NCBI RefSeq assembly: GCF_007859275.1
Contig: NZ_VOHC01000030.1
Coordinates: forward strand, 1-64,000
Direction of reading: 5' to 3'
DNA from: Planomicrobium sp. CPCC 101079
Lineage (GTDB): Bacteria > Bacillota > Bacilli > Bacillales_A > Planococcaceae
Length of the DNA stretch: 64,000 nucleotides
Part shown: positions 34,988-43,530 of the stretch, piece by piece
Layout of the letters: every line of letters begins with the position of its first letter
Position numbering within the stretch: position 1 is the stretch's first letter
Position numbers and translations under genes: made by a program
The notes under the pieces: model-generated
The model's database searches: none
The model's input: the letters and a program-made list of their open reading frames with translations, nothing else
What the model was told of the DNA's origin: nothing

Positions 34988-35956
34988 TTGAAACTAGGGG
35001 TTTTTACTGTCTTATTCTCCGATAAAAACTTTGATGACATGTTAAATTATGTTGCGGCTAAAGGAGTGGAAGCGATCGAACTGGGCACGGGCGGTTATGC
35101 GAATGCTGTCCATTGCAAAGTCGATGAGCTGCTGGCGGACAATGGCAAGCTGGCCCGCTTTAAACAGCGAGTCGCTGATGCCGGCTTGACGATCAGCGCG
35201 CTCAGCTGCCATTCCAACCCACTTCATCCGCAAAAAGGGATTGCCGGGCCAGCAGATGAATTGCTGGTGAAAACGATGCATTTGGCTTCAAAGCTTGGCG
35301 TTCCTGTCGTTAACACGTTTTCCGGATGTCCCGGAGACCACGAGAACGCGCTTTACCCAAATTGGCCTGTAGCGCCTTGGCCGCATGATTTCCAAGAAGT
35401 GCTGAAATGGCAATGGGAAGAAAAACTGATTCCATATTGGAAAGAGAAAAACGATTTGGCGGAATCACTCAATGTAAAAATCGGCTTGGAGCTTCACGGC
35501 GGCTTTTCGGTCCACACGCCATCAACCATGCTTCGGCTACGCAACGCATGCGGCCCGGCAATCGGCGCAAACTTGGATCCAAGCCATATGTGGTGGCAAG
35601 GCATCGACCCAGTTGAAGCCATCAAAATCTTGGGCCGCGAAGGCGCTATCCACCATTTCCATGCAAAGGACACCATTATCGACCAACAGAACATGAACCG
35701 CAACGGCCTGACCGATATGACCGACTACGGGAACATGCAAGACCGTGCGTGGTATTTCCGCACCGTCGGCTTTGGGCACGATTTGAAGACCTGGGCAGAC
35801 ATCATCAGTACCCTTCGGCTTTATGGATATGATTATGTCGTCAGCATCGAGCACGAGGACGGCTTGATGTCCATAAATGAAGGCTTCACGAAAGCGGTCG
35901 AAAATTTGAAGCCGCTCATCGTCAAAGAATCCGTCGGCGAGATGTGGTGGGCTTGA
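34988..35956 (+). CDS. Sugar phosphate isomerase/epimerase (TIM-barrel, AP endonuclease-2 fold)
   Basis: This 322-residue TIM-barrel protein of the IolE/IolH-like family has candidate metal ligands in GLELHGGF, NLDPSHMWW, HHFHAKD and SIEHEDG. It starts with TTG at 34988, six bases after a GGGGGG run. It is divergent from the LacI regulator and shares its operator pattern, so it belongs to the same regulon as the importer and the Gfo/Idh dehydrogenase. An isomerase plus an NAD dehydrogenase suggests catabolism of an oxidised or keto-sugar, inositol-like compound; kinase and aldolase genes are absent here. Confidence 0.85.
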   Translation: MKLGVFTVLFSDKNFDDMLNYVAAKGVEAIELGTGGYANAVHCKVDELLADNGKLARFKQRVADAGLTISALSCHSNPLHPQKGIAGPADELLVKTMHLASKLGVPVVNTFSGCPGDHENALYPNWPVAPWPHDFQEVLKWQWEEKLIPYWKEKNDLAESLNVKIGLELHGGFSVHTPSTMLRLRNACGPAIGANLDPSHMWWQGIDPVEAIKILGREGAIHHFHAKDTIIDQQNMNRNGLTDMTDYGNMQDRAWYFRTVGFGHDLKTWADIISTLRLYGYDYVVSIEHEDGLMSINEGFTKAVENLKPLIVKESVGEMWWA

Positions 35957-35971
35957 ACGAATAAAAATGAA

Positions 35972-35998
35972 ACCCCACTCAATTTTTTGAGTGGGGTA
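35972..35998 (+). terminator. Terminator after the isomerase gene
   Basis: ACCCCACTCAA pairs with TTGAGTGGGGT around a short T-rich loop. The tail ATTCGTGC has few T residues. Confidence 0.65.
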
Positions 35999-36070
35999 TT
36001 CGTGCTTTGGAAAGTATTTCATTAAAACAGAAAGTTATCTTCTGAATTCAAAGAATTTATCCGGAAAATT

Positions 36071-36541
36071 TTAATCTTGGATAACATCGATCAATTCCAT
36101 ATGCACATCAACAAAATAAGTTTCAAGCAACTCGCCGATGCGGCCATCAAGCTGATCGTACTCCTTGTCTGCCTGCTCAATGACCGCATAGAAGCCTTCT
36201 TCTTCAATCTCGCCGTTTTCCAGCTCCTTAAACTTCTGCCACATATCACGGCCGTATTTTCTCTCGATAGCAGCATAATCATATGCTCCAATCGCCTCAA
36301 GAGAGCCCACCAAAGCATCTAAAAAACTTGTGACGCCTACTTCTTCAACATGCCCGGAAAACCAGTTCATTAAAATTTCGTGGCCACCGCTTTCAATCTC
36401 TGAATAGTAATAAAAAGCTAAAAATGTTTCATCAGCAGTCTGATTTCTTGTGGGATAATCGTATTCACTGATGGTCGCTATCACCGCATTCCAAATATCA
36501 TCCTTGGTCACCAAGTCTCTTCGGTACATTTTCGGCTTCAT
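36071..36541 (-). CDS. Uncharacterised acidic protein, possibly DMP19/DUF4375-like
   Basis: This 156-residue acidic, largely helical protein has no signal or membrane segment. The stretch FLAFYYYSEIESGGHEILMNWFSG is reminiscent of the NGG-containing core of DMP19 (DUF4375) proteins, a family that includes a DNA mimic, and the negative charge would fit, but the resemblance is weak. The start is ATG at 36541, six bases after GGAGGG. It is monocistronic. A hydrophobic extension upstream in the same frame lacks a ribosome binding site and is not included. Confidence 0.55.
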   Translation of the reverse strand: MKPKMYRRDLVTKDDIWNAVIATISEYDYPTRNQTADETFLAFYYYSEIESGGHEILMNWFSGHVEEVGVTSFLDALVGSLEAIGAYDYAAIERKYGRDMWQKFKELENGEIEEEGFYAVIEQADKEYDQLDGRIGELLETYFVDVHMELIDVIQD

Positions 36542-36659
36542 TCCATTCCCTCCAGTTGAGTAACATATGTCTATATTACCCATTATATCAATATTCGTTA
36601 GTTTGAGTTGCCCCCAAAAAAGGGTAATGGTCATTATTACAAAAAAGGGTGGGATTTTT

Positions 36660-36743
36660 ATGCGCATGGGTTGCATGAGCAGCATCATCATTTCTATTGT
36701 TATTTCAGTTCTTCTTACGATCCTGATCAACTTGATCTTATAA
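36660..36743 (+). CDS. 27-residue single-span membrane peptide
   Basis: An ATG at 36660, six bases after GGGTGGG, opens a 27-codon frame to TAA at 36741-36743. After MRMGCMSS the peptide is almost entirely Ile, Val, Leu, Ser and Thr with one Asn near the end, forming one membrane helix. Codon use resembles that of nearby genes and the gap to the next gene (28 bases) suggests a shared transcript with the GNAT gene. Small membrane peptides of this kind occur as regulators of transporters or as toxin components; no antisense RNA gene is evident. Confidence 0.55.
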   Translation: MRMGCMSSIIISIVISVLLTILINLIL

Positions 36744-36771
36744 ATAACAGATAGGCAAGGAGTGTCAGCGG

Positions 36772-37689
36772 ATGGAGCAGTCAATCCGGAGGTTAACATT
36801 TGAGGATTTTCCCTACCTTGAAGCAATGGAAACCGGTATTGAAGATGATTATGTTAAACGGATTTTCAAACGTCTCGTTACCACCGAAAACAACCGTCTA
36901 TACGGCTTGTTCTTGGATGAACAGCTTGCGAGCGTTTGTGGGTATACAATTTTCACAAAGCACTATGCCATGCTTGGGCGTATACGGAGCGATATCCGTT
37001 TCAGAGGCAGGGACTTGGCCACGCAATTGACTGTCCATGTCAGGAATGAAGCATTCAGGTTGCCCCATATCCACTGGGTCGGAGCGAATACCCAGGAAGA
37101 AAACCTGGCCGCTCGGCGTGTGCTTGAAAAAACAGGCTTTATCGATTATTCGCCCCTCTACGGTGCCACCACTAAAGCCGTCCCGAATTTTGGCCTGCCT
37201 GGTCTTCCGTGGGAGGAGATTTTCGGCCTTAAACAAAAAAAAGCTTGGATCGACAAGCTGTATATTCAAACAGGTGCCATCTTTCCTTATGAATGCTATT
37301 ACCCGTTCCCTGCTTCCGAGGAATTGTTTTGCGATGCCAAGCTTGCGGAATGGTCGTTTTATGAGAATCCATCTGGAACCCGGGTGCTAATTACAAAAAA
37401 GGACTTCAAAAAATACCATTATCTTCACGCCATTTACCCCTGGGATGACCTTATGGAGCAAGAAGGACTATGGCAAAGGATTTCTGGTGACTATGAAAAA
37501 GTAGCCAGTCTGACCAAAGAAGAAACTTACGTCTGGATGGATTTGACGAAACACCAGGCACAATCGCTTCCGGAAGGACATCCCTTTAAGCTGCCTTCTC
37601 CTTGGATGCTCCACGGTGTCTGGAGAAAGAATGGCGAGAAGGATGCTGAATTCGCCGCTCTAGCCAGTCAATTAAAAGACTCTGATTAA
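36772..37689 (+). CDS. Two-part GNAT acetyltransferase
   Basis: This 305-residue protein has an N-terminal GNAT domain (about residues 5-130) with the acetyl-CoA loop RIRSDIRFRGRDLATQLTVHV and the block GANTQEENLAARRVLEKTGF. The C-terminal half (about 140-305) is an unassigned partner domain rich in aromatic residues, as in long GNAT proteins of Bacillus. The start is ATG at 36772 after AAGGAG. Substrate unknown. Confidence 0.8.
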   Translation: MEQSIRRLTFEDFPYLEAMETGIEDDYVKRIFKRLVTTENNRLYGLFLDEQLASVCGYTIFTKHYAMLGRIRSDIRFRGRDLATQLTVHVRNEAFRLPHIHWVGANTQEENLAARRVLEKTGFIDYSPLYGATTKAVPNFGLPGLPWEEIFGLKQKKAWIDKLYIQTGAIFPYECYYPFPASEELFCDAKLAEWSFYENPSGTRVLITKKDFKKYHYLHAIYPWDDLMEQEGLWQRISGDYEKVASLTKEETYVWMDLTKHQAQSLPEGHPFKLPSPWMLHGVWRKNGEKDAEFAALASQLKDSD

Positions 37690-37711
37690 TCAGCTCAAAA
37701 TTTTCAACTTT

Positions 37712-37748
37712 AAAACGCCTGCATCGCTTAACAAGATGCAGGCGTTTT
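37712..37748. terminator. Bidirectional terminator after the GNAT gene
   Basis: A perfect 14-bp stem AAAACGCCTGCATC/GATGCAGGCGTTTT has a 9-base loop; it can serve the M14 peptidase gene as well. Confidence 0.85.
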
Positions 37749-37794
37749 CGTATAGCGCTGATTATAGTGTTTTGACAAAGAATCCTTCTTAAGG

Positions 37795-38997
37795 TCAGTC
37801 AGCCGGGCTGTAAGATGTAAGTGGAATTTTTTCGTACTCCTCAGGATCCAATGTTTCGACCGATCCATCGGCTACACTTTCAACTATAGCAGAAAGCCCT
37901 CTTTCAACTGATTTCACCAACTGCCCTTTTTCCTTTTGCCCCAACGATTGCGTCTGCCCTCTTACTTCAAACAGCACCGTGCCGCTGCCGTTCAATGCGT
38001 AAGAGCCAAGAGCCGTACCCGGAAGGTCCAGGCCTTGGGAATAAAGAGAAATATTTGTGAATTTCGAGTTGCCGTATGACTGCAGCTCATTATAAGCCGC
38101 CACATTCAGCTGTCTAGAGAAGTCGTAATTATAGTTGTCCGCATACTCCGCATATTTCGCGCCTTCAGGAGTCGATGGATCTGGAACAAACTGAGCGGAT
38201 AATGAAAGCGTTACGGGATCGTTTGTGCCGCCTACATAATACATCCCTTGGTGATGCAGGTCAACAAAGACATCCACTTTGCCAAATTCAGCTTGCAATG
38301 ATTTATAAACGTCCCGTGACGTTTGAGATTCAGGCGTGAGGAACCATCCCGGCAAGTTCGAAGCTCCTGGAAAATCCGCCGCTTCCGGAACATAGTCAAG
38401 ATCGGGATTGAAATCGCGGTTGACGTCGAATCCAGGATTGGCGCCGTAGTCGTAGCTTTGGCTAATTCCCCGGTCTAAATAGTTCCATGAAGGAGTTGCA
38501 CCAGCAAGCTGTGGGTAGGCCTCTACCGTATCAGCCCACGTCATGCTGTTCCGCCGCTTATCCGCTTCAGACGCGTCCGGGTTCATCATCGGCATGAATA
38601 CCAGAGTCACTTCTTCACGAATCTGTTTGGCTTGAGACGAATTTCCTGACAAAGTTTTCAACAAATTCAGCAAAGCGACTGTCCCTGTTTTTTCATTGCC
38701 ATGAATTTCACTTTGGACAAGGATCACTTTATCTCCTGTCCCTACTCGTGCCGTGTAGATGTCCCGGCCTTCAAAAGATTGTCCGGCTACATCCACTTGG
38801 ACTGCACCTTTGCTCGAAGCTTCCATTTGTTTCAAACTTTTTTGAAGTTCAGCGTAATCAACAAATCCGGAAATGCTAAAGTCATGATGATGCGTTGCAG
38901 GCCTAGTTTCTGTTTCTGCTGCATAAACTGGCATTGCCAATGCTGCACATAATCCCGCTATTCCAACCGTACTCGCCCATTTCTTCCTCAACTTCAT
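37795..38997 (-). CDS. Secreted M14-family zinc carboxypeptidase
   Basis: This 400-residue exported peptidase has a signal peptide (cleavage near residue 26, VYA-AE). Its M14 zinc ligands are His99 and Glu102 in EIHGNE with a second His in VDLHHQG, and the catalytic Glu is in TVLFEVRGQ. Substrate recognition blocks MPMMNPDASEADKRRN and FDVNRDFNPDLD are also typical. Family members trim peptides or cell-wall gamma-D-Glu cross-links. The start is ATG at 38997. Single gene. Confidence 0.87.
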   Translation of the reverse strand: MKLRKKWASTVGIAGLCAALAMPVYAAETETRPATHHHDFSISGFVDYAELQKSLKQMEASSKGAVQVDVAGQSFEGRDIYTARVGTGDKVILVQSEIHGNEKTGTVALLNLLKTLSGNSSQAKQIREEVTLVFMPMMNPDASEADKRRNSMTWADTVEAYPQLAGATPSWNYLDRGISQSYDYGANPGFDVNRDFNPDLDYVPEAADFPGASNLPGWFLTPESQTSRDVYKSLQAEFGKVDVFVDLHHQGMYYVGGTNDPVTLSLSAQFVPDPSTPEGAKYAEYADNYNYDFSRQLNVAAYNELQSYGNSKFTNISLYSQGLDLPGTALGSYALNGSGTVLFEVRGQTQSLGQKEKGQLVKSVERGLSAIVESVADGSVETLDPEEYEKIPLTSYSPAD

Positions 38998-39257
38998 CCG
39001 CTCCTTTTAGTTTTTTCCTATAATTTACTTATTAATTTTTATTTTTCCTCCTTATACCAATTTTGTATATGTTAAAATTAACAAAATAAAATTTATTAGT
39101 AAATATATTTTGAATATTTAATCATTAAGTAATGGTTAGCAATGCTTCTTTTGAATTTCTTTATTTCAATGGTAATGCTGTGGCTTAGTCGTTTATGCTT
39201 AGTAAGTTTAACTCGTTTTGTTTTGCCTATCCTTATCAAAACCACCCAACGCAAAAA

Positions 39258-39287
39258 TAAGCCTTTCCAATGCACCGCATTGAAAAG
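39258..39287 (-). terminator. Terminator after the SDR gene; 38998-39257 holds no supported gene
   Basis: GCCTTTTCAATG pairs with CATTGGAAAGGC on the minus strand around GCGGTG (one mismatch), followed by TTATTTTT. The AT-rich stretch to its left is the upstream region of the M14 gene and shows no clear gene. Confidence 0.75.
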
Positions 39288-39316
39288 GCCATATATAGAA
39301 CTTATTGCTTTACCAA

Positions 39317-40117
39317 TTACCTCATAACGCTCCCGCCTGAAATCTTCAACGACTCCCCAACAATATTTCCAGCCGCATCTGTCAATAAAAACGCGATCGT
39401 ATTCGCCACTTCTTCCGGTGTCGACAAACGGCCGGATGGAATTTCGCTTGCTGCGTTTTTCATTCCTTCTTCAAATGAAATCCCGTTCTTTTCCGCTCGC
39501 CGCCTAATGCCGTTCCATGCCATTTCGGTATCGACATAGCCCGGACACACTGCATTGACACGAATGCCATGTTCAATCGCTTCAAGAGCCATCGACTGTG
39601 TCCAGCCGACAACCGCAAATTTGCTGGCGGCGTAGGCAGTGCCGCCGTGGGTGCCTCTAAGCCCTGAGAGTGAAGCCAAGTTAACGATTGCCCCTTCTTT
39701 TTGCTCCAGCATTTTCCGGTAAACCGCTTGCGTCAGCAAGAGTGTATATTTGAAATTCAAACCCATGACGCGGTCAAGCGTTTCTTCATCCAGTTCTTCG
39801 ACCACGCTGCCTCCTCCGATGCCTGCCGAATTGACCAAGCCATTGATGAAACCGAATTTATTCTCAGCTTGTGTGACCAAGTTTTCGCGGTCTTCCGGCT
39901 TTGCTAGATCTGCCTGTTGAACAAAAACTTGGTCTTGCCCTGCCACCTCAAGCAATTCAGCTTTCAAATGCTCCAGCTTTTCTTTATTTCGCCCTGTAAC
40001 TGTGACCCTTGCCCCCATTTTGACCAGGACTTTTGCCGTTTCATAACCGATTCCACCTGTTGCTCCGGTAATCAGCACGTGTTTATCTTTTAATGCTTCG
40101 TTCGAAAAAATACTCAT
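39317..40117 (-). CDS. Short-chain dehydrogenase/reductase
   Basis: This 266-residue classical SDR has the cofactor motif TGATGGIG, NSAGIGGG after strand 4, the catalytic Ser in LASLSGLRG and the YAASK motif. The basic residue in TGRNKEK suggests NADPH. Substrate unknown; it resembles 3-oxoacyl-ACP reductase-like and glucose dehydrogenase-like members. The start is ATG at 40117, eight bases after GGGAG; an ATG two codons upstream is too close to the ribosome binding site. Confidence 0.85.
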   Translation of the reverse strand: MSIFSNEALKDKHVLITGATGGIGYETAKVLVKMGARVTVTGRNKEKLEHLKAELLEVAGQDQVFVQQADLAKPEDRENLVTQAENKFGFINGLVNSAGIGGGSVVEELDEETLDRVMGLNFKYTLLLTQAVYRKMLEQKEGAIVNLASLSGLRGTHGGTAYAASKFAVVGWTQSMALEAIEHGIRVNAVCPGYVDTEMAWNGIRRRAEKNGISFEEGMKNAASEIPSGRLSTPEEVANTIAFLLTDAAGNIVGESLKISGGSVMR

Positions 40118-40216
40118 TTGCATATCTCCCTTCCATGATAATTGTTCATCTTTTCCCTTTCACCTAATATGGTTAAACAAAAACCAGCCTATAATACAGG
40201 CTGGTTTTATCATGCA

Positions 40217-40780
40217 CTATTGAATTGTTATTCCTTGATCCTGGTTTTCCACCCAACTGATGGAATGATACCTATCTGTCAAAATAGCTGGATAGTCGTT
40301 TTCGATAGGCGCCGCTGTTTCAAGGATTTTGTGTAAGCGTTCGTTGAACTGATGGAATAAAAGCTCGTCGTTTTCACATTCCTCTACGGCGTTCGAATAC
40401 ATGGTAACCATTCTGGAATAAAATTTTTCTTCCAAATCCTTGTGGGCAGCGGCGAAATTCGTTCCCTCTTCAACAAAATGCACCATCAAATCGACGGTCA
40501 ATGCTTTGTTGCCGGTCGATTTCCGGAACTCATCAATTGTCCTCTTGGCCTTAGATAACCGAGGCTTAGAGCCTTCCGCATCCGGACTTACATAATCCGT
40601 TATCGTTTGCTTTGACTCTTCATACAGAGAATGGGCTACTTCTTCCGCTTTTATTTCAGCGGACAAATGTTTTCTGGCTTTCTTGCTTACTTGCGCTAGA
40701 TCCGTAATGATTTTAATAAGTTCGTCCCGCTCATACGTCTCCAAATGTTTCTTTAAGTCATCAGTAGTCAGTTTTGCCAT
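40217..40780 (-). CDS. DUF6155-like protein
   Basis: This 187-residue soluble helical protein opens with KLTTDDLKKHLETYERDELIKIITDLAQVSKKARKHLSAE, the layout of DUF6155 proteins of unknown function. The rest is amphipathic helices ending with AILTDRYHSISWVENQDQG. The start is ATG at 40780 behind TGGAGG. An upstream extension to 40861 has no ribosome binding site. No neighbour explains a role. It lies between an SDR and an aminotransferase gene. Confidence 0.65.
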   Translation of the reverse strand: MAKLTTDDLKKHLETYERDELIKIITDLAQVSKKARKHLSAEIKAEEVAHSLYEESKQTITDYVSPDAEGSKPRLSKAKRTIDEFRKSTGNKALTVDLMVHFVEEGTNFAAAHKDLEEKFYSRMVTMYSNAVEECENDELLFHQFNERLHKILETAAPIENDYPAILTDRYHSISWVENQDQGITIQ

Positions 40781-40894
40781 AAATTTTCGCCTCCATTTTT
40801 CTGCACTTAATAGATTCGTTGCAGCCAGGCCCAAACCCTTTTTAAATTTTAAAAAAGCCATCTTCGATTGAAGATGGCTCCATTGGAACTCGCT

Positions 40895-42100
40895 TTATCC
40901 TTGTTTTTTTCCGGATATGTCTTCGAACTCCCGGGCGATCCGTTCTACCGCTTCTTTGATCAGCGGACGCGGCGATGGAATGCAAATGCGCTGGTACTGT
41001 GCGCCTTCCTGCCCAAACATGCTGCCATCTTCCAAGACGACATTCGCTTTATTGTAAATGCGGTCATGGATTTCTTCAGGCGGAAGATTATAGCCGCTGA
41101 AATCGAGCCACATCACATAGGTGCCTTCTGGAATCCGGACTTTCACTTCCGGCATGTGTTCAGCAAAAAAGTTTTTCACATAGTCCATTGTGCCGTCTAT
41201 ATACTCCAAAAGCTGGTCTAGCCACTCCTCGCCCTCGGTATATACCGCAATCAAAGCGGCAATCGTGAATGGAGAACCGAGCTGCATACCCATTTCAGTC
41301 GCGAAAGTCGCCATTCGATCCGGATCCGTCACAATGACGTTCGTGCAGTGAAGCCCTGCTGTATTGAAGGTTTTATTGATTGCGGTCAATGTCAGGATAT
41401 GGTCGGTCTGTTCTGCCACAGTCGCCATGGGAACGAATGTCTGGTCTTTCCGGATCAGATCTCCGTGGATTTCATCCGCGACAATCAGTACGTTATGCCG
41501 ATAGCAGATGTCTGCCAATCTTTTCAGTTCCTCTTCCTTGAAGATGCGGCCTGTCGGATTATGAGGGTTGCAAAGAATGAACATCTTCGTGTGCTCTTCT
41601 TTCGCCTTCTCTTCGAAATCCTCAAAATCAATGGAGTAATAGCCGGTGTCATCCACCTTTAAAGCGTTATTGACTACGACGCGTCCGTTCCCTTCAATCG
41701 CTCCAGTAAATGGCGGATAAACCGGCCGCTGGATAATGACGCCATCACCTGGCTGAGTGAAGGCTTTAACCGCTACATTCAAAGCATGGACCGTTCCCGG
41801 GCTGTAGACGATCTCTTCTTTTTTAATGTCCCAGCCATAGCGCTTCTTGAACCAATACTGAATTGCTTGGTAATATTCTTCCGGGAAGACAGAATAACCG
41901 AAAATTCGGTGGTCCACCGTTTTATGTAAAGCTTCAACTAGCGGTTGCGGAACCGGCAAATCCATGTCCGCTGTAAACAACGGAATCGTTTCCTCATCAA
42001 AGCGCTCGGTTATGCCGAACGCCTTAATCATATCGGCCCCGTCCCATTTTAATGAATAAGTTCCTCTTCGATTGACGATTTCATCAAAATTATAGTTCAT
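40895..42100 (-). CDS. MalY/PatB-family PLP aminotransferase or cystathionine beta-lyase
   Basis: This 401-residue fold type I PLP enzyme has the lysine in TAINKTFNTAGL, the substrate block LCNPHNPTGRIFKEEEL and PADMDLPVP-like TADMDLPVPQPLVEAL, all typical of MalY/PatB. PatB of B. subtilis is a C-S lyase acting on cystathionine and cysteine. It is not in the metI-metC unit but may supply the same activity. The start is ATG at 42100. Single gene. Confidence 0.85.
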   Translation of the reverse strand: MNYNFDEIVNRRGTYSLKWDGADMIKAFGITERFDEETIPLFTADMDLPVPQPLVEALHKTVDHRIFGYSVFPEEYYQAIQYWFKKRYGWDIKKEEIVYSPGTVHALNVAVKAFTQPGDGVIIQRPVYPPFTGAIEGNGRVVVNNALKVDDTGYYSIDFEDFEEKAKEEHTKMFILCNPHNPTGRIFKEEELKRLADICYRHNVLIVADEIHGDLIRKDQTFVPMATVAEQTDHILTLTAINKTFNTAGLHCTNVIVTDPDRMATFATEMGMQLGSPFTIAALIAVYTEGEEWLDQLLEYIDGTMDYVKNFFAEHMPEVKVRIPEGTYVMWLDFSGYNLPPEEIHDRIYNKANVVLEDGSMFGQEGAQYQRICIPSPRPLIKEAVERIAREFEDISGKKQG

Positions 42101-42298
42101 CTAAACCCTTCCCTTCTAACTGATAAGCTCTTCTTTTATGTAAACATAGTTGATTGGTTTATACCCGTATTTTGATTTGTAAAGCTTGCCCAAAGTGAAT
42201 TTCCAACGCTCTTGGACAAGTTGGACTTGTTTTTTACGACAGTTCGGATGAATAAAAAGAACAAACAATAAATTGTGCTTCTCTTTAAATATTTATGA

Positions 42299-42343
42299 TA
42301 AAAAGGCAACACTTAAACCTTCTCAGTTTTAGCGTTGCCTTCA
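42299..42343 (-). terminator. Terminator after the second cupin gene
   Basis: AAGGCAACGCTAAAAC pairs with GTTTAAGTGTTGCCTT on the minus strand (two mismatches), followed by TTTAT. Confidence 0.75.
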
Positions 42344-42346
42344 ATC

Positions 42347-42814
42347 TCATCCTGCATGTTCTGGAGGTGGAATCGTTAAGCCATACTTGTTGCCGAGTTC
42401 GAGCAGTTTGCTGAGCTGTTCTTTGGTCGGCGGTTCGGTTGGTATTTCCTCAGCCGATTGAGCTGGCACTGCAATTTCACTCACGATGTTCTCGAAATCG
42501 GTGGCCGTCAAGGACAAAATGGCTGTCATCGTTTTTGTTTTCAACCGGAATGTGTGCAGTTTTCCTTTGGGAACAAATACTGTGTCTCCTGGCCCGGCAT
42601 CCATCCTTTTATTTTCTAAATGAAACGTTGCTTCTCCTTCAACCACACGCCAAATTTCATCTTCGTTCTCGTGAATATGAAATGGCGGTTCAAGCCCTTG
42701 CACTTCCGTAAACTCGAATACAGAAAAATTTCCGCCTGTTTCTTCGCTCAATAACAGTGGCTTGATGCGGGCTCCCATGAAAAGATAATTTTCCTGTTTT
42801 CTCAATTGTCCCAT
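42347..42814 (-). CDS. Cupin-domain protein
   Basis: This 155-residue single cupin has motif 1 HIHENEDEIWRVVEGEATF and motif 2 PGDTVFVPKGKLHTF, with the metal-binding His and Glu residues. Layout and C-terminal segment (TEPPTKEQLSKLLELGNKYGL) parallel the cupin at 15692-16171, so the two are paralogues. Reaction unknown. The start is ATG at 42814, eight bases after AAGGA; TTG at 42844 has no ribosome binding site. Confidence 0.78.
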   Translation of the reverse strand: MGQLRKQENYLFMGARIKPLLLSEETGGNFSVFEFTEVQGLEPPFHIHENEDEIWRVVEGEATFHLENKRMDAGPGDTVFVPKGKLHTFRLKTKTMTAILSLTATDFENIVSEIAVPAQSAEEIPTEPPTKEQLSKLLELGNKYGLTIPPPEHAG

Positions 42815-42924
42815 TTCTAACATCCTTTCTAGTAATTTTTCCAAGTCAGCCTGTGAAAGATGGCAGTTGAGTCACAATTAGTGTATTTCATTCAATGGAT
42901 CGCCGAAAGGCTTAAGCAAAAAAT

Positions 42925-43404
42925 CTACCGCTTTGGCGGCAGTTCAAACCGGTAATACTTCGCCAAAAAATCGTCGATGACCAGCCTATGGCTGCCTACC
43001 ATGTTGTCCGGCAGTTCATCCGGATAAAAAAACTGAAAGCTGAGCGACTCTGCCTTATCAACCGCTAAATCCCCTTCGTAATCATCTGTATAATAAGCAG
43101 CCGTGACCGTATAAAATTCATCGCCATTTTCAGCCACTGCAAAATGATTCGGCCCGGAATAGACGTTAATAAGCTGCAGCCGGTTAACGGTCAACCCGGT
43201 TTCTTCATAAACTTCTCTTTTCGCCGCGTCTTCCGTTGATTCCCCAAGTTCCATCAATCCTCCAGCAAGCCCCCATTTATCTTTCGGGTATTTTCTTTCC
43301 TCAAGCAACAATCGGCCCAAGTTGTCGACAATGACCGTAACTGCACCGACAAGGATCAATGGACGGCGGCCGACAAGCGCCCGCAATTCTTCTACGTATC
43401 CCAT
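42925..43404 (-). CDS. NUDIX hydrolase
   Basis: This 159-residue NUDIX protein has the full Nudix box GLMELGESTEDAAKREVYEETGLTV in order (Gly, Glu, then REVYEE), which binds divalent metal and cuts nucleoside diphosphate-linked compounds. It resembles ADP-ribose and 8-oxo-dGTP-type members of Bacillus. The start is ATG at 43404, nine bases after GGAG. It follows nhaC across a hairpin terminator and is probably independent. Confidence 0.85.
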   Translation of the reverse strand: MGYVEELRALVGRRPLILVGAVTVIVDNLGRLLLEERKYPKDKWGLAGGLMELGESTEDAAKREVYEETGLTVNRLQLINVYSGPNHFAVAENGDEFYTVTAAYYTDDYEGDLAVDKAESLSFQFFYPDELPDNMVGSHRLVIDDFLAKYYRFELPPKR

Positions 43405-43464
43405 ATTCAAATACTCCTTTAGCTTCTTTGCTTTTTTTATAGTTTAGCTCACTCTGCAAGCATA

Positions 43465-43516
43465 AAGAAACCGACAGCTCTCTGCCTGCATTAGGACAGG
43501 GAGCTGCCGGTTTCTT
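43465..43516 (-). terminator. Terminator after nhaC-type gene
   Basis: AAGAAACCGGCAGCTCCCTG pairs with CTGAGAGCTGTCGGTTTCTT-like sequence (two mismatches) around 12 bases, followed by TATG. Confidence 0.7.
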
Positions 43517-43530
43517 GAATCTTGGAAACG

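Noticed and set aside
36660-36743. A type I toxin-antitoxin pair for the small membrane peptide
   Set aside because: No antisense promoter or terminator typical of such pairs is visible, so only the peptide is called.
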